Assembly (NCBI GenBank): GCA_028286605.1
Contig: JAQBRE010000002.1
Coordinates: forward strand, 468,552 to 532,551
DNA length: 64,000 nt
Origin: Parcubacteria group bacterium
Lineage (GTDB): Bacteria; Patescibacteria; Paceibacteria; UBA9973; UBA2103
Direction of reading: 5' to 3'
The notes under the pieces were generated by a model. That model saw only the letters and a list, made by a program, of their open reading frames with translations. It searched no databases and had not been told where the DNA came from. A program made the position numbers and the translations under genes. This document shows, piece after piece, positions 7,181 to 16,054 of this stretch; position 1 is the stretch's first letter, and every line of letters starts with the position of its first letter.

Positions 7181-8128
7181 ATGGAACCCATGGCCGCAGC
7201 TCCCGCACCCGCAACTTCGTCAGCAAAAACCTCGCCAAAAGACTTCTTCCTGTGGGCCGGCGTCATCATCGCGCTCTATGGCAGCATCGGTTCGCTCCTT
7301 ACGCTTCTGTTCGAGTACATAAACTACGCATTCCCGGATGCGCTCGCAGGATATGTTGATCCGTACAACGGACCGGTCCGCGTCGCTATGGCTGCGCTTA
7401 TCGTTCTCGTTCCTACGCTCATCATCCTGCTCCGTATTATTCGCGACACTATCGAGCGCGAACCAGGGAAGGCGAATATCTGGGTTCGTCGCTGGGCACT
7501 CGGCCTTACGCTTTTCATCGCGACGGTAACGATCCTCATAGACCTCATCACGCTCATCAATACGTTCCTGGGCGGTGAAATAACTGAGCGCTTCGGATTG
7601 AAGGTGCTTATGGTTCTGCTCGTTGCCGCCGGCGTGTTCATGCACTTCCTTGCAGACATGTGGGGGTACTGGATCACGAACCCGCGCAAGGCCACTTCGG
7701 TGGGTATCGGCGTATTCGTACTCGCTATCGCGGTAGTCGTCGCTGGATTCTTTATCATCGGTACGCCGGGCCAGGTGCGCATGCTTCGCCTCGATGCAGA
7801 GAAAGTACAGGATCTGCAGAACATTCAGAGCCAGATCACAGACTACTGGCAGCAGAACGGAATGCTTCCTGCAGAACTCGGCGCGCTCACTGATTCGCTT
7901 TCCCAAATGAGTATTCCTGTTGATCCGCAGTCCGGAGCACCATATACGTATAAGGTTGTGAACCAGACCGCATTCCAGCTTTGCGCGATGTTCAGTTCGG
8001 CAACTTCGCCGAACGACACCATGGAACAGAATTGGCAACATGGCGCAGGCACGGTCTGTTTCGATCGTACGATTGACCCTAAGCGCTATTCAACCGTTTC
8101 TCCTGCACATCCGATTAAGCCGCTTTAG
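7181..8128 (+). CDS. DUF5671-type multi-helix membrane protein with pilin-like tail domain
   Basis: A 315-aa protein (from ATG 7181) with an Ala/Pro-rich start, about five hydrophobic segments up to residue 200, and a soluble C-terminus. The membrane part resembles the DUF5671 family common in Parcubacteria. The tail (RLDAEKVQDLQNIQSQITDY, then VDPQSGAPYTYKVV and FQLCAMF) resembles the globular part of type II/IV pseudopilin-like proteins that follows such membrane cores. TATAAT 7166-7171 lies 9 nt before this ATG; an ATG at 7172 overlaps the -10 region and is unlikely to be transcribed. Function unknown. Confidence 0.7.
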   Translation: MEPMAAAPAPATSSAKTSPKDFFLWAGVIIALYGSIGSLLTLLFEYINYAFPDALAGYVDPYNGPVRVAMAALIVLVPTLIILLRIIRDTIEREPGKANIWVRRWALGLTLFIATVTILIDLITLINTFLGGEITERFGLKVLMVLLVAAGVFMHFLADMWGYWITNPRKATSVGIGVFVLAIAVVVAGFFIIGTPGQVRMLRLDAEKVQDLQNIQSQITDYWQQNGMLPAELGALTDSLSQMSIPVDPQSGAPYTYKVVNQTAFQLCAMFSSATSPNDTMEQNWQHGAGTVCFDRTIDPKRYSTVSPAHPIKPL

Positions 8129-8134
8129 CGGCTT
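8117..8134 (+). terminator. Hairpin overlapping the stop codon upstream of leuS
   Basis: The stem AAGCCGC/GCGGCTT has the TAG stop in its loop region and is followed by CGTGCTTTT. It is a weak terminator or attenuator 16 nt before leuS. Confidence 0.5.
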
Positions 8135-8149
8135 CGTGCTTTTCGTACC

Positions 8150-11050
8150 ATGGCAAAGAACAGTTTTGATCATCAGGAGATAGAGAAGAAAGCCCAGGCC
8201 AAGTGGGAAGCATTGAATATATACGAGAGCGATCTTACGGACACGACGAAAGATCCGTTCTACCTTCTGTTTGAATTCCCGTATCCGTCAGGCGATCTGC
8301 ATGTGGGGCATTGGTATGCCTTCGCACTAACCGACATATACGCGCGTTTCCTGCGTATGAAGGGAAAGAATGTGTTGTTTCCTATCGGCTTTGATGCCTT
8401 CGGCTTGCCTGCGGAGAACGCGGCGATAAAGAACGGCGTGAACCCGCGTGATTGGACGTATGCGAACATGGAACGCATGCGTGCGCAGATACGAACGATG
8501 GGAACCTCCGTGGACTGGAACAAGGAAGTGGTGACCTGCAGCCCTGAATACTACAAGTGGACGCAATGGCTCTTCGCGAAGCTGTATGAGCACAAGCTTG
8601 CCGAGCGTCGTAATGCATCGGTGAAGTGGTGCCCACATGACCTAACCGTACTCGCGAACGAGCAGGTTATCGATGGTCACTGCGAACGCTGCGGAAGCGT
8701 CGTTGAAGAGAAGTTCCTTACGCAGTGGTTCCTCAAGATCACTGAATACGCCGAACGCTTGCTTACAGATTTGGAACCGCTTCCATGGCGTGAAGATATA
8801 AAAGATGCCCAGCGCGCATGGATAGGAAAGTCTGAAGGCGCGAAGCTTCGCTTCCAGGTGGTGAATGCCGACACGGCGATGGCACCCATAAGCAGTGCAG
8901 AAGGCTCAACTGCAATCGAGGTGTTCACCACGCGCCCTGATACGATATTCGGCGCAACCTATGTAGTGCTCGCCCCGGAACACGCACTTATTGATACATT
9001 GATGCCGGTATTCACGAATGCAGACGCCGTCAACGCATATCGCGAAACGACTGCACGAAAGACGGAGCGCGAGCGCTCCGAGAATAAGGAGAAGACCGGC
9101 GTGCGGCTTGAAGGCGTAATGGCGGTCAACCCTGCAACGCTGAAAGAGATTCCCATCTACGTCGCAGACTATGTGCTCGGTTCATACGGAACTGGCGCCG
9201 TTATGGCCGTACCTGCGCATGATGAACGTGATTTCGCATTCGCGCAGAAGTTCGATCTCCCTATCGTGCATGTTATTGATCCTGTCACGGGTGAGAAACA
9301 GGAGAATCCAACGGATAAAGCAAAGATTGTCGCACTCGTTGAGAACGCTAAGGGCGAAGTTCTTACCATTCACTGGAAGCCTGAACTTGGCGGGCGATTG
9401 CTTGTTGGCGGCACTGCAGAAGAGGGCGAAGAGGCAAGCGTAACCGCAGCTCGTGAGATTACAGAAGAAACCGGCTATGCAGACCTTGAACTTGTTGAGC
9501 AGGCAGATGAGCAGGTCCATCATGAATACTTCGCATTCTCGAAGAACAAGGCATGGATAGCGCATTCGACGCTCCTTCACTTCAAGCTGAAGAGCGAGAA
9601 GCAGAACGAACAGGCGCTTGAGGAAGATGAGAAAGGAAAGTTTACGGTTGAGTGGGTTACGCCTGAAGTGGCGGCGCGCGAGATACATGACGAGCTTCAC
9701 GAATACGTACTACAGCGCTTCACGAACTATCAGCCGTATACCGGTAATGGATTACTCCGTAACTCGGGTTCATTCGATGGCCGCAGCAATCAGGAGGTCA
9801 TGAATGAGATCGTCGCTGCAGTCGGCGGCGAGATAACGACGAACTATCGCATTCGCGACTGGCTCGTCTCGCGTCAGCGCTATTGGGGATGCCCGATTCC
9901 TGTCGTCTATGATCCGGAAGGGAATGCGCACCTTGTTCCGACCGAGCACCTACCGTGGCTGCTTCCGGAAGATGTGGACTTTACGCCCGGCGCCGGAGGC
10001 GCCGGTAATTCCCCGCTCGCGACGAGTAAAGAACTTAAAGAGCGCGTCGAGCGCTTGTTCGGCGAAGGCTGGACGCCTGAATATGACACGCTCGATACAT
10101 TCGTGGATTCTTCCTGGTATTTCCTTCGGTATCTAGATTCGAAGGACGATCACGATTTCTCGGACCCTGCCATGATGAAGCAATGGCTTCCGGTTAATCG
10201 CTATGCCGGCGGCGCAGAGCATACCACTATGCATCTTCTGTATGCGCGTTTCTTCCAGAAGGCACTGTTCGATCTTGCTCTCGTTCCCACCGCCGAGCCA
10301 TTTTTCGAACGATACAACCGTGGACTCGTTATGGGTCCTGACGGCCAGAAGATGTCTAAATCGAAAGGGAACGTCATTAACCCTGATGAAGTGGTGGAGA
10401 AATACGGCGCAGATACTGTGCGCATGTATCTCGCCTTCCTTGGTCCGTACAACGAACCGGGTAATTATCCCTGGAAGCCTGAAGGCGTATTCGCGATGCG
10501 AAAGTTCCTGGACCGCATCGTCGCCCTTTCCCAGCGCCTCTCGGACGAAGAACCGAATGATGCGACACTGCGCGCCCTTGCTAAGGCAACCGAGAAAGTG
10601 GCCCTTGATACCGAACGCTTCAAGCTGAACACGGCAATCTCTACTCTTATGGTGCTTACGAACGAGCTTGAGGCTTTAGCTTCGGTTCCGAAGAGCGCAT
10701 ATCTTCAGTTGGTGACGATACTCGCACCCTATGCGCCGCACGTGGCTGAATACCTATTCGAGAGTACGCAGCTAACCAGCACGCATACGGAAATCGATTC
10801 CGCGGGTACAAGCATCCATCAGCAGCTCTGGCCTGAGGTTGATGAAGCGATGCTGACCAGCGAAACTATCACTATGGGCGTGCAGATCGCTGGAAAACGC
10901 CGCGGGGAAGTGACGTTGAGCCCTGAAGCGAGCGAAGAAGAAGCGCTTGCGGCAGCCCTTGGGGTGCCAGAAGTGCAGAAGTACCTGGAGGGCCGGCTGC
11001 CGGCCCGGGTGATATATGTTCCAGGTCGTATATTGAACCTGATACTCTAG
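8150..11050 (+). CDS. leuS: Leucyl-tRNA synthetase with a Nudix domain inserted in the editing region
   Basis: Class Ia synthetase charging tRNA-Leu, 966 aa, longer than the usual 810-880. It has the HIGH-like HVGH (residues about 46-49), a zinc module (WCPHDLTVLANEQVIDGHCERCG), the editing-pocket TTRPDTIFG and GTGAVMAVPAHDERDFAFA, the DWLVSRQRYWGCP core, and KMSKS in GQKMSKSKGN. Between residues about 377 and 525 an extra domain interrupts CP1. It contains a full Nudix box at 420-443 (GGTAEEGEEASVTAAREITE, ETGY), fitting Gx5Ex7REUxEExGU. LeuRS sequence resumes at GLLRNSGSFDGRSNQEV. The frame is continuous. The insertion may hydrolyse nucleotides or act structurally; its role is unknown. Confidence 0.96.
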   Translation: MAKNSFDHQEIEKKAQAKWEALNIYESDLTDTTKDPFYLLFEFPYPSGDLHVGHWYAFALTDIYARFLRMKGKNVLFPIGFDAFGLPAENAAIKNGVNPRDWTYANMERMRAQIRTMGTSVDWNKEVVTCSPEYYKWTQWLFAKLYEHKLAERRNASVKWCPHDLTVLANEQVIDGHCERCGSVVEEKFLTQWFLKITEYAERLLTDLEPLPWREDIKDAQRAWIGKSEGAKLRFQVVNADTAMAPISSAEGSTAIEVFTTRPDTIFGATYVVLAPEHALIDTLMPVFTNADAVNAYRETTARKTERERSENKEKTGVRLEGVMAVNPATLKEIPIYVADYVLGSYGTGAVMAVPAHDERDFAFAQKFDLPIVHVIDPVTGEKQENPTDKAKIVALVENAKGEVLTIHWKPELGGRLLVGGTAEEGEEASVTAAREITEETGYADLELVEQADEQVHHEYFAFSKNKAWIAHSTLLHFKLKSEKQNEQALEEDEKGKFTVEWVTPEVAAREIHDELHEYVLQRFTNYQPYTGNGLLRNSGSFDGRSNQEVMNEIVAAVGGEITTNYRIRDWLVSRQRYWGCPIPVVYDPEGNAHLVPTEHLPWLLPEDVDFTPGAGGAGNSPLATSKELKERVERLFGEGWTPEYDTLDTFVDSSWYFLRYLDSKDDHDFSDPAMMKQWLPVNRYAGGAEHTTMHLLYARFFQKALFDLALVPTAEPFFERYNRGLVMGPDGQKMSKSKGNVINPDEVVEKYGADTVRMYLAFLGPYNEPGNYPWKPEGVFAMRKFLDRIVALSQRLSDEEPNDATLRALAKATEKVALDTERFKLNTAISTLMVLTNELEALASVPKSAYLQLVTILAPYAPHVAEYLFESTQLTSTHTEIDSAGTSIHQQLWPEVDEAMLTSETITMGVQIAGKRRGEVTLSPEASEEEALAAALGVPEVQKYLEGRLPARVIYVPGRILNLIL

Positions 11051-11083
11051 ACATTTGATATAAATGTGCTGTTTTGTATAGAA

Positions 11084-11113
11084 AAAATACCGCCTACCTA
11101 GGCGGTATTTTTG
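11084..11113. terminator. leuS terminator
   Basis: The stem AAAATACCGCCT/AGGCGGTATTTT has poly-T on the plus strand and poly-A on the other side, so it may work in both directions. Confidence 0.8.
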
Positions 11114-11145
11114 TCCCCTTCACCCATAAAACAGGCCAAAAGGAC

Positions 11146-11210
11146 TTGACGCGAAGGACTGGACATGCTACCTTATTGGAGTAAGAGCGCCGCAAGGCGT
11201 TTTTGCGTTT
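11146..11210 (+). promoter_or_regulatory. TTGACG promoter with hairpin leader of 3D-domain gene
   Basis: TTGACG 11146-11151, a 17-nt spacer and TACCTT 11169-11174 give a standard promoter. The roughly 30-nt leader holds CGCC-GCAA-GGCG followed by five T residues, a short GNRA-capped terminator-like hairpin immediately before the gene. It could tune expression by premature termination. Confidence 0.45.
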
Positions 11211-11822
11211 ATGCCTTTTCTGATATCAACCCTGGTGGGTTTAATGGTTCTACCGGCTAGCCTCACAGCGCCGATGCCCGCAGCAGTTGTCGCTTCTACA
11301 ACCGTAGCAGTAACGACCGCCCCGACGAGCTTCAAACCTGTGGTGCCTGGCACAAAGGAAGCTACCACTCCCTTTACGGTCAAACTCACCGCTTATAACG
11401 CCGTGCCTTCACAAACGGATGCAAACCCCTTTGTGACGGCAAGCGGCTCGTTCTCGAATCCCGAAGTCGTAGCAGCCCGTTCAGGCGACCTTGCGAGTGA
11501 TCTTCCTTACGGAACGATCATCGCGATCGAGCGATCCGGCAGCGACACCCCCAGCTGTAATTACAGCAAGGTGCAGCAGCAGATCGGTTATCGCGTTATC
11601 GCAGATGCCATGAACACTCGTATCACGAATACGGTCGACGTGCTTCTCGACCAGAATGATACGGTGCCGCTCGATGGAAAGGAGGTTAATCCGGGCAAAG
11701 CGCTCGGCTTGTGCGGGAAGGTTACGATTCGCGTCGTAGGCCATATTGCGGTCAAGGATATTCCTAAGACCCAGGCTGAACTCGCGGCATTCGTCGCTCC
11801 TCCCGTGCTTGCAACCCGCTAA
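11211..11822 (+). CDS. Secreted 3D-domain (double-psi beta-barrel) protein
   Basis: A 203-aa protein with a hydrophobic N-terminus and an Ala/Thr/Val-rich segment before a 3D domain (conserved aspartates; related to the catalytic barrel of MltA and the tail of YabE/Rpf-like proteins). Visible blocks are FTVKLTAYNAVPSQTDANPF and TASG, then LASDLPYGTIIAIE, then VIADAMNTRITNTVDVLL, which carries two of the aspartates. Such domains act on or bind peptidoglycan. Two Cys (SCNY, GLCGK) could form a disulfide outside the cell. The start lacks a Shine-Dalgarno sequence and follows a leader hairpin. A strong hairpin at 11839-11879 separates it from the next gene. Confidence 0.72.
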   Translation: MPFLISTLVGLMVLPASLTAPMPAAVVASTTVAVTTAPTSFKPVVPGTKEATTPFTVKLTAYNAVPSQTDANPFVTASGSFSNPEVVAARSGDLASDLPYGTIIAIERSGSDTPSCNYSKVQQQIGYRVIADAMNTRITNTVDVLLDQNDTVPLDGKEVNPGKALGLCGKVTIRVVGHIAVKDIPKTQAELAAFVAPPVLATR

Positions 11823-11838
11823 TCTTTTCAGCGCAATG

Positions 11839-11879
11839 AAAAACTACACACCCGATTAATCCTCGGGCGTGTAGTTTTT
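11839..11879 (+). terminator. Terminator of 3D-domain gene
   Basis: A 17-bp inverted repeat (AAAAACTACACACCCGA and its complement) is followed by T6. Confidence 0.8.
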
Positions 11880-11950
11880 TGCATATAATCTTCATGAAGT
11901 ATGTGTAAGAGTGTGTGGCCAAAGCCGTCTCAATAAAATATACTCTTTAT

Positions 11951-13606
11951 ATGATTACGAAACGCTCTTTCTTCCTCGTGCTGGCCATTGTTTTTTCTTT
12001 TTCTATAATGGCGCCTGCCACATACGCGGCAACCACTTCAAAAACCACTTTCGTCAGCGTGCTTAAGACTGGCTCATCAGGTGCCGAAGTGACAGCACTT
12101 CAGAAAGCACTTGCGGCGCAGGGCTATTTTAAAGCAACAGCGAACGGTAACTTTGGCCCTGCAACCATGGCTGCGCTCGAGAAGTTCCAGACGGCTCACA
12201 AGATCTCTCCCGTAGGCTACACGGGCCCTTCAACGCGTACCGCTCTTAATTCGCTCAAGGCAGGAACATCCGTATCTACGACAACATCAGTACCAACTAC
12301 CACCACAACGGCAACGACCCCAGCCACACAGCTTGCGGCCCTACAGGCAATGGTCGCAGCCCTTCAGGCACAGCTTGCTAGCACATCAGGCTCAACTTCA
12401 ACAACGAACACTTCTACGCCTTCTGTAGCGATAAAGCCGACTCCATCTAACGGCGGACAGTTCGAAGTATCAGGCTGGATTCCGTATTGGGCTGAAGCAA
12501 AAGCTGTTGCTGACGTTACGCCCCACCTTTCTGAGCTTACAGAGATTAATCCCTTCGGATTCAGCGTGAAGACAGACGGAACGCTTGCAGATACCCTCAC
12601 TATTGAAGACCCGACCTGGCAGGCGCTTATTGTCCAGGCACGCGCACAGAATGTACGTGTCGTCGCGACCATCATGTGGAGCGATACCGGTTCCATTCAC
12701 AATGTGCTTTCCAACCCGACGCTCCGCGCAACGCATATCCAGAGCATCGTGGATACGGTGAACAAATATAATCTTGATGGCGTCGATATCGACTATGAGG
12801 GCAAGCTCGCTTCCGATAAGGATAATTACTCCGCCTTCCTGCGCGAGCTGAACGCTGCACTCGCTGCACAGACCAAGAACAAGTGGCTCGAATGTACTAT
12901 CGAGGCTCGCACGCCGCCCGATTCGCTCAATACGAGCGTCGCGCTCAGCGATATTCAGTATGCGAACGACTACAACGTCATAAACCAGTATTGCGACCGT
13001 GTTCGCCTCATGACCTACGACCAGGACTCCGCAGACCTGAAGCTTGATGCAGCGAATAAAGGCCAGCTGTATGCGCCTATCGCAGACCCAGCATGGATCC
13101 AGAAAGTAGTAGCGCTTACAGAGCAGACTATCGATAAGAATAAGATAGAACTCGGTATCGCGACGTACGGCTACATCTATCAGGTCATGCCAACGACCGA
13201 TGGCAGCGATTACGACTACACGCTTCTTGAGGCCTTTAATCCGGGCTACGCAACGCAAATCGAGCAGCAGTATGGCATCACGCCGACCCGCATGCCAGAC
13301 GGCGAGATGTCGCTAACCTACGTACCGAAGGAAACAGTCTCCGCGCTGCCTTCTAACTCGCTTCTTTCCGCGCTGGCGCCGAAGGGAACATCGAATGGCA
13401 GCCTTGCTGCAGCAGGAGCGCTCGCGCTCGCGCAGACGAGCGGCAAGCAGTCTCCAGTACAGGTTCTCTGGTGGAGCGATGCACAGGCGATACAGCAGAA
13501 AGTAGCGCTGGCAAAATCACTCGGCCTGCGCGGCGTATCTATCTTCAAATTCGATGGCGGCGAGGATCCTGCAATGTGGAGCGTCCTTCAGGGTGCGAAG
13601 CAGTAA
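11951..13606 (+). CDS. Secreted GH18-family hydrolase with peptidoglycan-binding domain
   Basis: A 551-aa exported protein. A signal peptide (MITKRSFFLVLAIVFSFSIM, then APATYA) is followed by a PG_binding_1 domain (about residues 33-100: GSSGAEVTALQKALAAQGYF, GNFGPATMAALEKFQ), a Thr/Ser-rich linker with a short coiled coil, and a GH18 barrel like spore YaaH/chitinase proteins. The catalytic DGVDIDYEG motif lies near 276-284 with Glu as acid/base. It probably cleaves or remodels peptidoglycan or other beta-linked glycans outside the cell. The start at 11951 is preferred over an in-frame ATG at 11915 because TATACT at 11939-11944 lies 6 nt upstream, predicting a leaderless transcript that excludes the earlier ATG. 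Confidence 0.85.
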   Translation: MITKRSFFLVLAIVFSFSIMAPATYAATTSKTTFVSVLKTGSSGAEVTALQKALAAQGYFKATANGNFGPATMAALEKFQTAHKISPVGYTGPSTRTALNSLKAGTSVSTTTSVPTTTTTATTPATQLAALQAMVAALQAQLASTSGSTSTTNTSTPSVAIKPTPSNGGQFEVSGWIPYWAEAKAVADVTPHLSELTEINPFGFSVKTDGTLADTLTIEDPTWQALIVQARAQNVRVVATIMWSDTGSIHNVLSNPTLRATHIQSIVDTVNKYNLDGVDIDYEGKLASDKDNYSAFLRELNAALAAQTKNKWLECTIEARTPPDSLNTSVALSDIQYANDYNVINQYCDRVRLMTYDQDSADLKLDAANKGQLYAPIADPAWIQKVVALTEQTIDKNKIELGIATYGYIYQVMPTTDGSDYDYTLLEAFNPGYATQIEQQYGITPTRMPDGEMSLTYVPKETVSALPSNSLLSALAPKGTSNGSLAAAGALALAQTSGKQSPVQVLWWSDAQAIQQKVALAKSLGLRGVSIFKFDGGEDPAMWSVLQGAKQ

Positions 13607-13649
13607 GGAATAGGCTACACTGTTCGCACTACTAGTAGCGATATTCTTC

Positions 13650-14084
13650 ATGGCAAGCAAGTTCGTTCCGGGCGATTACATACTGACGCCGAAGCGCTCC
13701 AGCGCCGGTATTGGTTTATTCGCAGGGCAGGATATTCCGAAAGGCGTCTGCGTTATCGAATATGTTGGCAAAGAGGTCCCTGAAGCAGATCAGTACACCA
13801 ACAAGAGTCGCTACCTATTCGGTATCGGTGAAAAACGCATGGTGGATGGGAAGCCGAAGATAAATAAGGCGGGCTATATCAATCATTCCTGCGCAGCGAA
13901 TTGCGAGCCTGAAATATACAAGGGCCGCATCTTCATCATGTCTAAGAAAACGATCAAGAAAGGCGAGGAGCTTACCTACGACTACGGCGCAGAGTATTTC
14001 AATGACATCATCCTTGGCGATGGCGGCTGCAAGTGCGCGAAGTGCGCCGTTACCGGAAACGGTCAGAAGAAGCGACGAGCCTAA
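13650..14084 (+). CDS. SET-domain lysine methyltransferase-like protein
   Basis: A 144-aa stand-alone SET domain, the fold of histone-lysine methyltransferases. It shows SSAGIGLFAGQDIPKGVCVI (SAM-binding first block), YINHSCAANCEPEI (the NHSCxPN pseudoknot motif) and GEELTYDYGAEYF. A Cys pair CKCAKC at the C-terminus resembles a post-SET zinc site. SET proteins occur scattered in bacteria and CPR; the substrate here could be a ribosomal or chromosomal protein, or a host protein if exported, but no signal peptide is seen. A bidirectional terminator follows. Confidence 0.85.
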   Translation: MASKFVPGDYILTPKRSSAGIGLFAGQDIPKGVCVIEYVGKEVPEADQYTNKSRYLFGIGEKRMVDGKPKINKAGYINHSCAANCEPEIYKGRIFIMSKKTIKKGEELTYDYGAEYFNDIILGDGGCKCAKCAVTGNGQKKRRA

Positions 14085-14100
14085 TAAGGCTCGTGTTAAC

Positions 14101-14127
14101 AAAACGCCGAGCTGTGCTCGGCGTTTT
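14101..14127. terminator. Terminator between SET and VanY genes
   Basis: The perfect 12-bp stem AAAACGCCGAGC/GCTCGGCGTTTT has a TGT loop, lies between converging genes and has T/A-rich ends on both strands. Confidence 0.75.
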
Positions 14128-14173
14128 GCGTGTATTAATTGAAGAAGGAGATCAGATAGCCGTTTATCTCGCG

Positions 14174-15016
14174 CTAATCCAGGTCATAAAAGTTCTGGCC
14201 TTCTACGTGGAGCTTGGTGGCAAGGTCTATGCCCACATAACGCCAATGCCATGGCTCGTATTCGTAATACGAATTCCCTTTCGGATACGAAAGGATGAAG
14301 CCGTATTGATACGCATTTGCCTCGAGCCACGTGTAGGTGCTTGTTTTCTCGAAGCCAGTGAAGGTTCCGCCGACTTTCGTTGTGGTGAGGTCGAAGGCAG
14401 TGCCCAGCTGGTGCTCTGAATAGCCCTGATCCGCAGAGAATGAGTTCGCCGTGCCTGCGCCATACGTAACCTTATATTCGCTCTTCAGAGCCGCCTGCGT
14501 GCCGAATGAGCGGTATCCAGAGGCCACGAGCATGTCTACACCGCTTGCTCGTGCTGCATCGAGCATCGCGTACAGATGACCCTGTATAGGTGCGAGCGTC
14601 TGCACGGTGCGTGTCGGCTCGTATAGATATTTCGAATCGATATCTGCAATGGAAGCTGGAGTGTAATTCTCATTCAAGAAATAGACTTTCGAATACTTTG
14701 CAAGGAGCTGCGGGTCTGTCTTTGAAAGCTGGTCCAATTGCCCCACCGTGCCGCTTATCTGTGAGATCTGCTTTTCGAACGTCTGATTCTTATTCTGCTC
14801 AGCCGTTAGCGCATCCTGCAGTGAATTTCGATCCTGAGTGGTGCGTGCAAGAGTAGCCTGCAACGCATCCTCTGCCGCAGTCGTTGAAGCCAGATTGCTC
14901 TGTGCGATGCTCGCTACGGTGTATTCGTGATAAAGCGCATATCCGCCGCCCAAAAGAATCAGTACCGCCAGTACTGCAGGAACAAGAACACGTGCGGAGA
15001 AAGCCATTGCTCCCAT
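14174..15016 (-). CDS. Membrane-anchored D,D-carboxypeptidase (VanY/peptidase M15B)
   Basis: A 280-aa protein with an N-terminal membrane helix (about residues 8-28), a coiled coil (about 40-85, TTAAEDALQATLARTTQDRN) and a C-terminal zinc peptidase domain of the VanY family, which trims terminal D-Ala from peptidoglycan stems. Zinc and catalytic motifs are visible: SEHQLGTAFDL (SxHxxGxAxD) and EPWHWRYVG. ASGYRSFGTQAALK is the conserved substrate-loop block. A second ATG three codons in (15007) is an equal start candidate. It adds to the wall-remodelling enzymes of this region. Confidence 0.87.
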   Translation of the reverse strand: MGAMAFSARVLVPAVLAVLILLGGGYALYHEYTVASIAQSNLASTTAAEDALQATLARTTQDRNSLQDALTAEQNKNQTFEKQISQISGTVGQLDQLSKTDPQLLAKYSKVYFLNENYTPASIADIDSKYLYEPTRTVQTLAPIQGHLYAMLDAARASGVDMLVASGYRSFGTQAALKSEYKVTYGAGTANSFSADQGYSEHQLGTAFDLTTTKVGGTFTGFEKTSTYTWLEANAYQYGFILSYPKGNSYYEYEPWHWRYVGIDLATKLHVEGQNFYDLD

Positions 15017-15048
15017 CCTCGCACGCAGTCCCTGACCCGTCTATGCGG

Positions 15049-15291
15049 CTAGGAATGCAGCGTTTGGCGGCTTCGTAGGGTGTTCTTGTACAGAAGGACC
15101 GTTCGTTCGCCTAGCTCATGGTAGAGGGTATGAGCCATGGTGAGGACTAGGGAAAGACGGGCGCGAAGCGCCCGATCAAACTCTGGATACAAAGCAAAGA
15201 TCACACCGAAAGCACCCAGCACGATGGCAAGGAAGAAGAGTCCGAATGTCCCAGCTAACAGAATGAAGGTTATTCGCTCGTATAGATGCAT
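15049..15291 (-). CDS. Small membrane protein, leaderless
   Basis: An 80-aa protein with one long or two closely spaced hydrophobic segments (ITFILLAGTFGLFFLAIVLG, then AFGVIFALY) and an amphipathic basic C-terminus (RALRARLSLVLT, LYKNTLRSRQTL). No family is recognised. CATACT (plus-strand AGTATG 15300-15305) ends 8 nt before the ATG, matching the leaderless pattern. It lies between lexA and the VanY gene on the same strand but has its own -10 box. Confidence 0.55.
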   Translation of the reverse strand: MHLYERITFILLAGTFGLFFLAIVLGAFGVIFALYPEFDRALRARLSLVLTMAHTLYHELGERTVLLYKNTLRSRQTLHS

Positions 15292-15343
15292 ATGCGCGCA
15301 GTATGCATATTTGGGCCTAAAGGGTCAATGAAGACCTGAACGG

Positions 15344-16024
15344 CTACGGGTATCCGGGGTAATACTCGATCTTAATGTCATCCACCCACTCAGTGCCTGG
15401 AATAACACTTAACACCTTACCGAAAATCCTTGAATCCTCCTGATTCACCGGAATAGGCTGATACGTACCGTAATGATTCTGCGGATTCAAGTACACCATT
15501 TCATCTATCTTTCGATACTGCTTGATAACGGCCATGTTACCGAGTACCGCAACCACTTGGTCTCCGTCGCTCACTTCTTCGGTTACCTCAACTATTACGT
15601 AGTCGCCGCTGCGGATACCTGCATCGATCATACTGTCGCCAACTGCACGAACCGCTGCAAGATTCTTCTTGGTGCCAACCAAGCGGCTATCGATAGCGAT
15701 GAATTCTCCGAACTCATTCTGCGCGAACACCTCAACAGCATCACACCCTGCAGAAGCGATGACAGGAATCTGAATGATGCCTGAGTGCGCGAAAGGGAAT
15801 TCAGTATCAAGGATAGTGATGCTGCGATGCTGGTTGCGGTCGCGCTTCGTAAAGCCTTTTCGTTCTAATGATTCAAGACGCTGCGTAACGCTGCGAAGCG
15901 AGCGTAGATTCAGGCCGATACGCATTTCAGTAATGGTCGGAGCCTGCTGATTTTTCGCAAAATACTGCTTTATAAAATTGAGCGTTTCTTCCTGTGCACC
16001 GGTGAGAATATTGTGCGTTGCCAT
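15344..16024 (-). CDS. lexA: LexA-type transcriptional repressor with S24 self-cleavage domain
   Basis: A 226-aa SOS repressor. The N-terminal winged helix (about residues 8-60, PTITEMRIGLNLRSLRSVTQ) resembles LexA but its recognition part is divergent. The C-terminal S24 domain has the Ala92-Gly93 cleavage site (IASAGCDAV), nucleophile Ser131 (AVGDSM) and general base Lys168 (AVIKQY). RecA filaments are expected to trigger self-cleavage and relieve repression of DNA-damage genes. The start at 16024 is set by TATCTT (complement 16033-16038) 8 nt upstream; the longer frame has no support. An inverted repeat upstream may be its operator. Confidence 0.9.
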   Translation of the reverse strand: MATHNILTGAQEETLNFIKQYFAKNQQAPTITEMRIGLNLRSLRSVTQRLESLERKGFTKRDRNQHRSITILDTEFPFAHSGIIQIPVIASAGCDAVEVFAQNEFGEFIAIDSRLVGTKKNLAAVRAVGDSMIDAGIRSGDYVIVEVTEEVSDGDQVVAVLGNMAVIKQYRKIDEMVYLNPQNHYGTYQPIPVNQEDSRIFGKVLSVIPGTEWVDDIKIEYYPGYP

Positions 16025-16054
16025 ATATCTACAAGATACACCCATCACGCATGC

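Noticed and set aside
8150..11050. Frameshift or gene fusion artefact in leuS
   Set aside because: The frame is continuous and LeuRS motifs resume cleanly after the Nudix segment, so a sequencing error is unlikely.
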